Shown: piece after piece, positions 63,904 through 64,000 of the stretch | Position numbering within the stretch: the stretch's first letter is position 1 | Layout of the letters: every line of letters begins with the position of its first letter | Assembly (NCBI GenBank): GCA_017656295.1 | Contig: JACDOC010000010.1 | Span: 20,480 to 84,479, forward strand | DNA: 64,000 bases | Direction: 5' to 3' | Source: Bacillus sp. (in: firmicutes) | GTDB lineage: Bacteria; Bacillota; Bacilli; Bacillales; JACDOC01 | Position numbers and translations under genes: made by a program | The notes under the pieces: model-generated | Seen by the model: only the letters and a program-made list of their open reading frames with translations | The model's database searches: none | Told to the model about the DNA's origin: nothing

Positions 63904-63950
63904 GCAAGTGGCGAAAAACGGCTCGTTTTTCGCCACTTGCTTTTGTATTT
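63902..63950 (+). terminator. Strong hairpin terminator
   Basis: A 19-bp perfect stem (AAGCAAGTGGCGAAAAACG and its complement) with a 3-nt loop, starting in the stop codon, followed by TTTTGTATTTTTT. Confidence 0.85.
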
Positions 63951-63963
63951 TTTCGATTTTTCT

Positions 63964-63997
63964 CTGAAAGTAGCTGGCGGATGCCTGCTACTTTCAG
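63964..63997. repeat. 11-bp perfect inverted repeat at the window end
   Basis: CTGAAAGTAGC ... GCTACTTTCAG with a 12-nt loop. It could be the terminator of a convergent gene beyond the window. Confidence 0.5.
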
Positions 63998-64000
63998 TAT

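Overview
The window is a low-GC Firmicutes chromosome segment from a spore-forming, motile member of the Bacillaceae. Evidence for this is the conserved gene order of the Bacillus subtilis yt* region (leuS, ytfP, ytgP, ytzE, pepV/ytjP, ytlPQR, ytmP-ytzH-trmB-ytnP-ytzB-ytoP, ytpPQR, sftA, murC, ytxGHJ, aroA-ccpA-motPS, acuCBA/acsA, tyrS, rpsD, dgcP), strong AGGAGG ribosome-binding sites, TTG/GTG starts, T-box leaders and a cse60 homologue. I cannot name the species. I found no rRNA, tRNA, CRISPR array, prophage or intact insertion sequence.

Layout. 1-4.2 kb: the end of a PucR/CdaR-type regulator, then a CoA-acylating (methyl)malonate-semialdehyde dehydrogenase and an omega-aminotransferase, which together make a plausible beta-alanine to acetyl-CoA route. 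4.2-8.1 kb: a sigma54 enhancer-binding activator facing a textbook -24/-12 promoter with an inverted-repeat enhancer and a cre-like box, driving a GntP-type permease and 3-hydroxybutyrate dehydrogenase. 8.1-9 kb: a MerR/B12-domain regulator. 9-12.4 kb: leucyl T-box, leuS and a rhodanese. 12.5-20.7 kb: cse60, a BaiN/YtfP flavoprotein, the YtgP flippase, an RsuA-type pseudouridine synthase, YtzE, PepV, D-amino-acid transaminase and a cysteine-synthase-family enzyme. 20.8-28.9 kb: thpR, ytlQ, a lipid kinase, a cytosolic pullulanase, ytmP, ytzH, trmB, ytnP and ytzB. 29-33.5 kb: ytoP followed by accessory genes (DUF84, YtoQ, a lipoprotein, an orphan PTS EIIC-like permease) leading into ytpP. 33.6-43 kb: ytpQ, ytpR, sftA, a nicotinate phosphoribosyltransferase, murC, an M29 aminopeptidase and the ytxG-ytxH-ytxJ stress operon behind a sigmaB-like promoter. 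43-45 kb: a 720-residue FtsA-like ATPase with a repetitive beta-grasp-like tail. 45-54 kb: aroA, ccpA, motPS, acuCBA and acsA. 54-64 kb: a large class A PBP, a tyrosyl T-box and tyrS, rpsD with its S4 leader, a decayed gene, dgcP and a methionine gamma-lyase-like enzyme.

How it fits together. Most of the window is housekeeping: tRNA charging and modification, peptidoglycan precursors and polymerisation, chromosome translocation, peptidases. It is interleaved with carbon-source switching. CcpA is encoded here, and cre-like boxes sit at the ketone-body operon and in front of the methionine-gamma-lyase gene. AcuABC tunes acetyl-CoA synthetase by reversible lysine acetylation. Two related ~170-bp repeat elements in opposite orientation (9.1 and 31.9 kb) and a family of ~20-bp tandem units (12.75 kb, one copy at 32.06 kb) occupy intergenic spaces.

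The least explained item is the FtsA-like protein with tandem C-terminal repeats. I found no convincing new multi-gene defence or mobile system. All assignments are by reading motifs and recalled homologues; no database search was possible.
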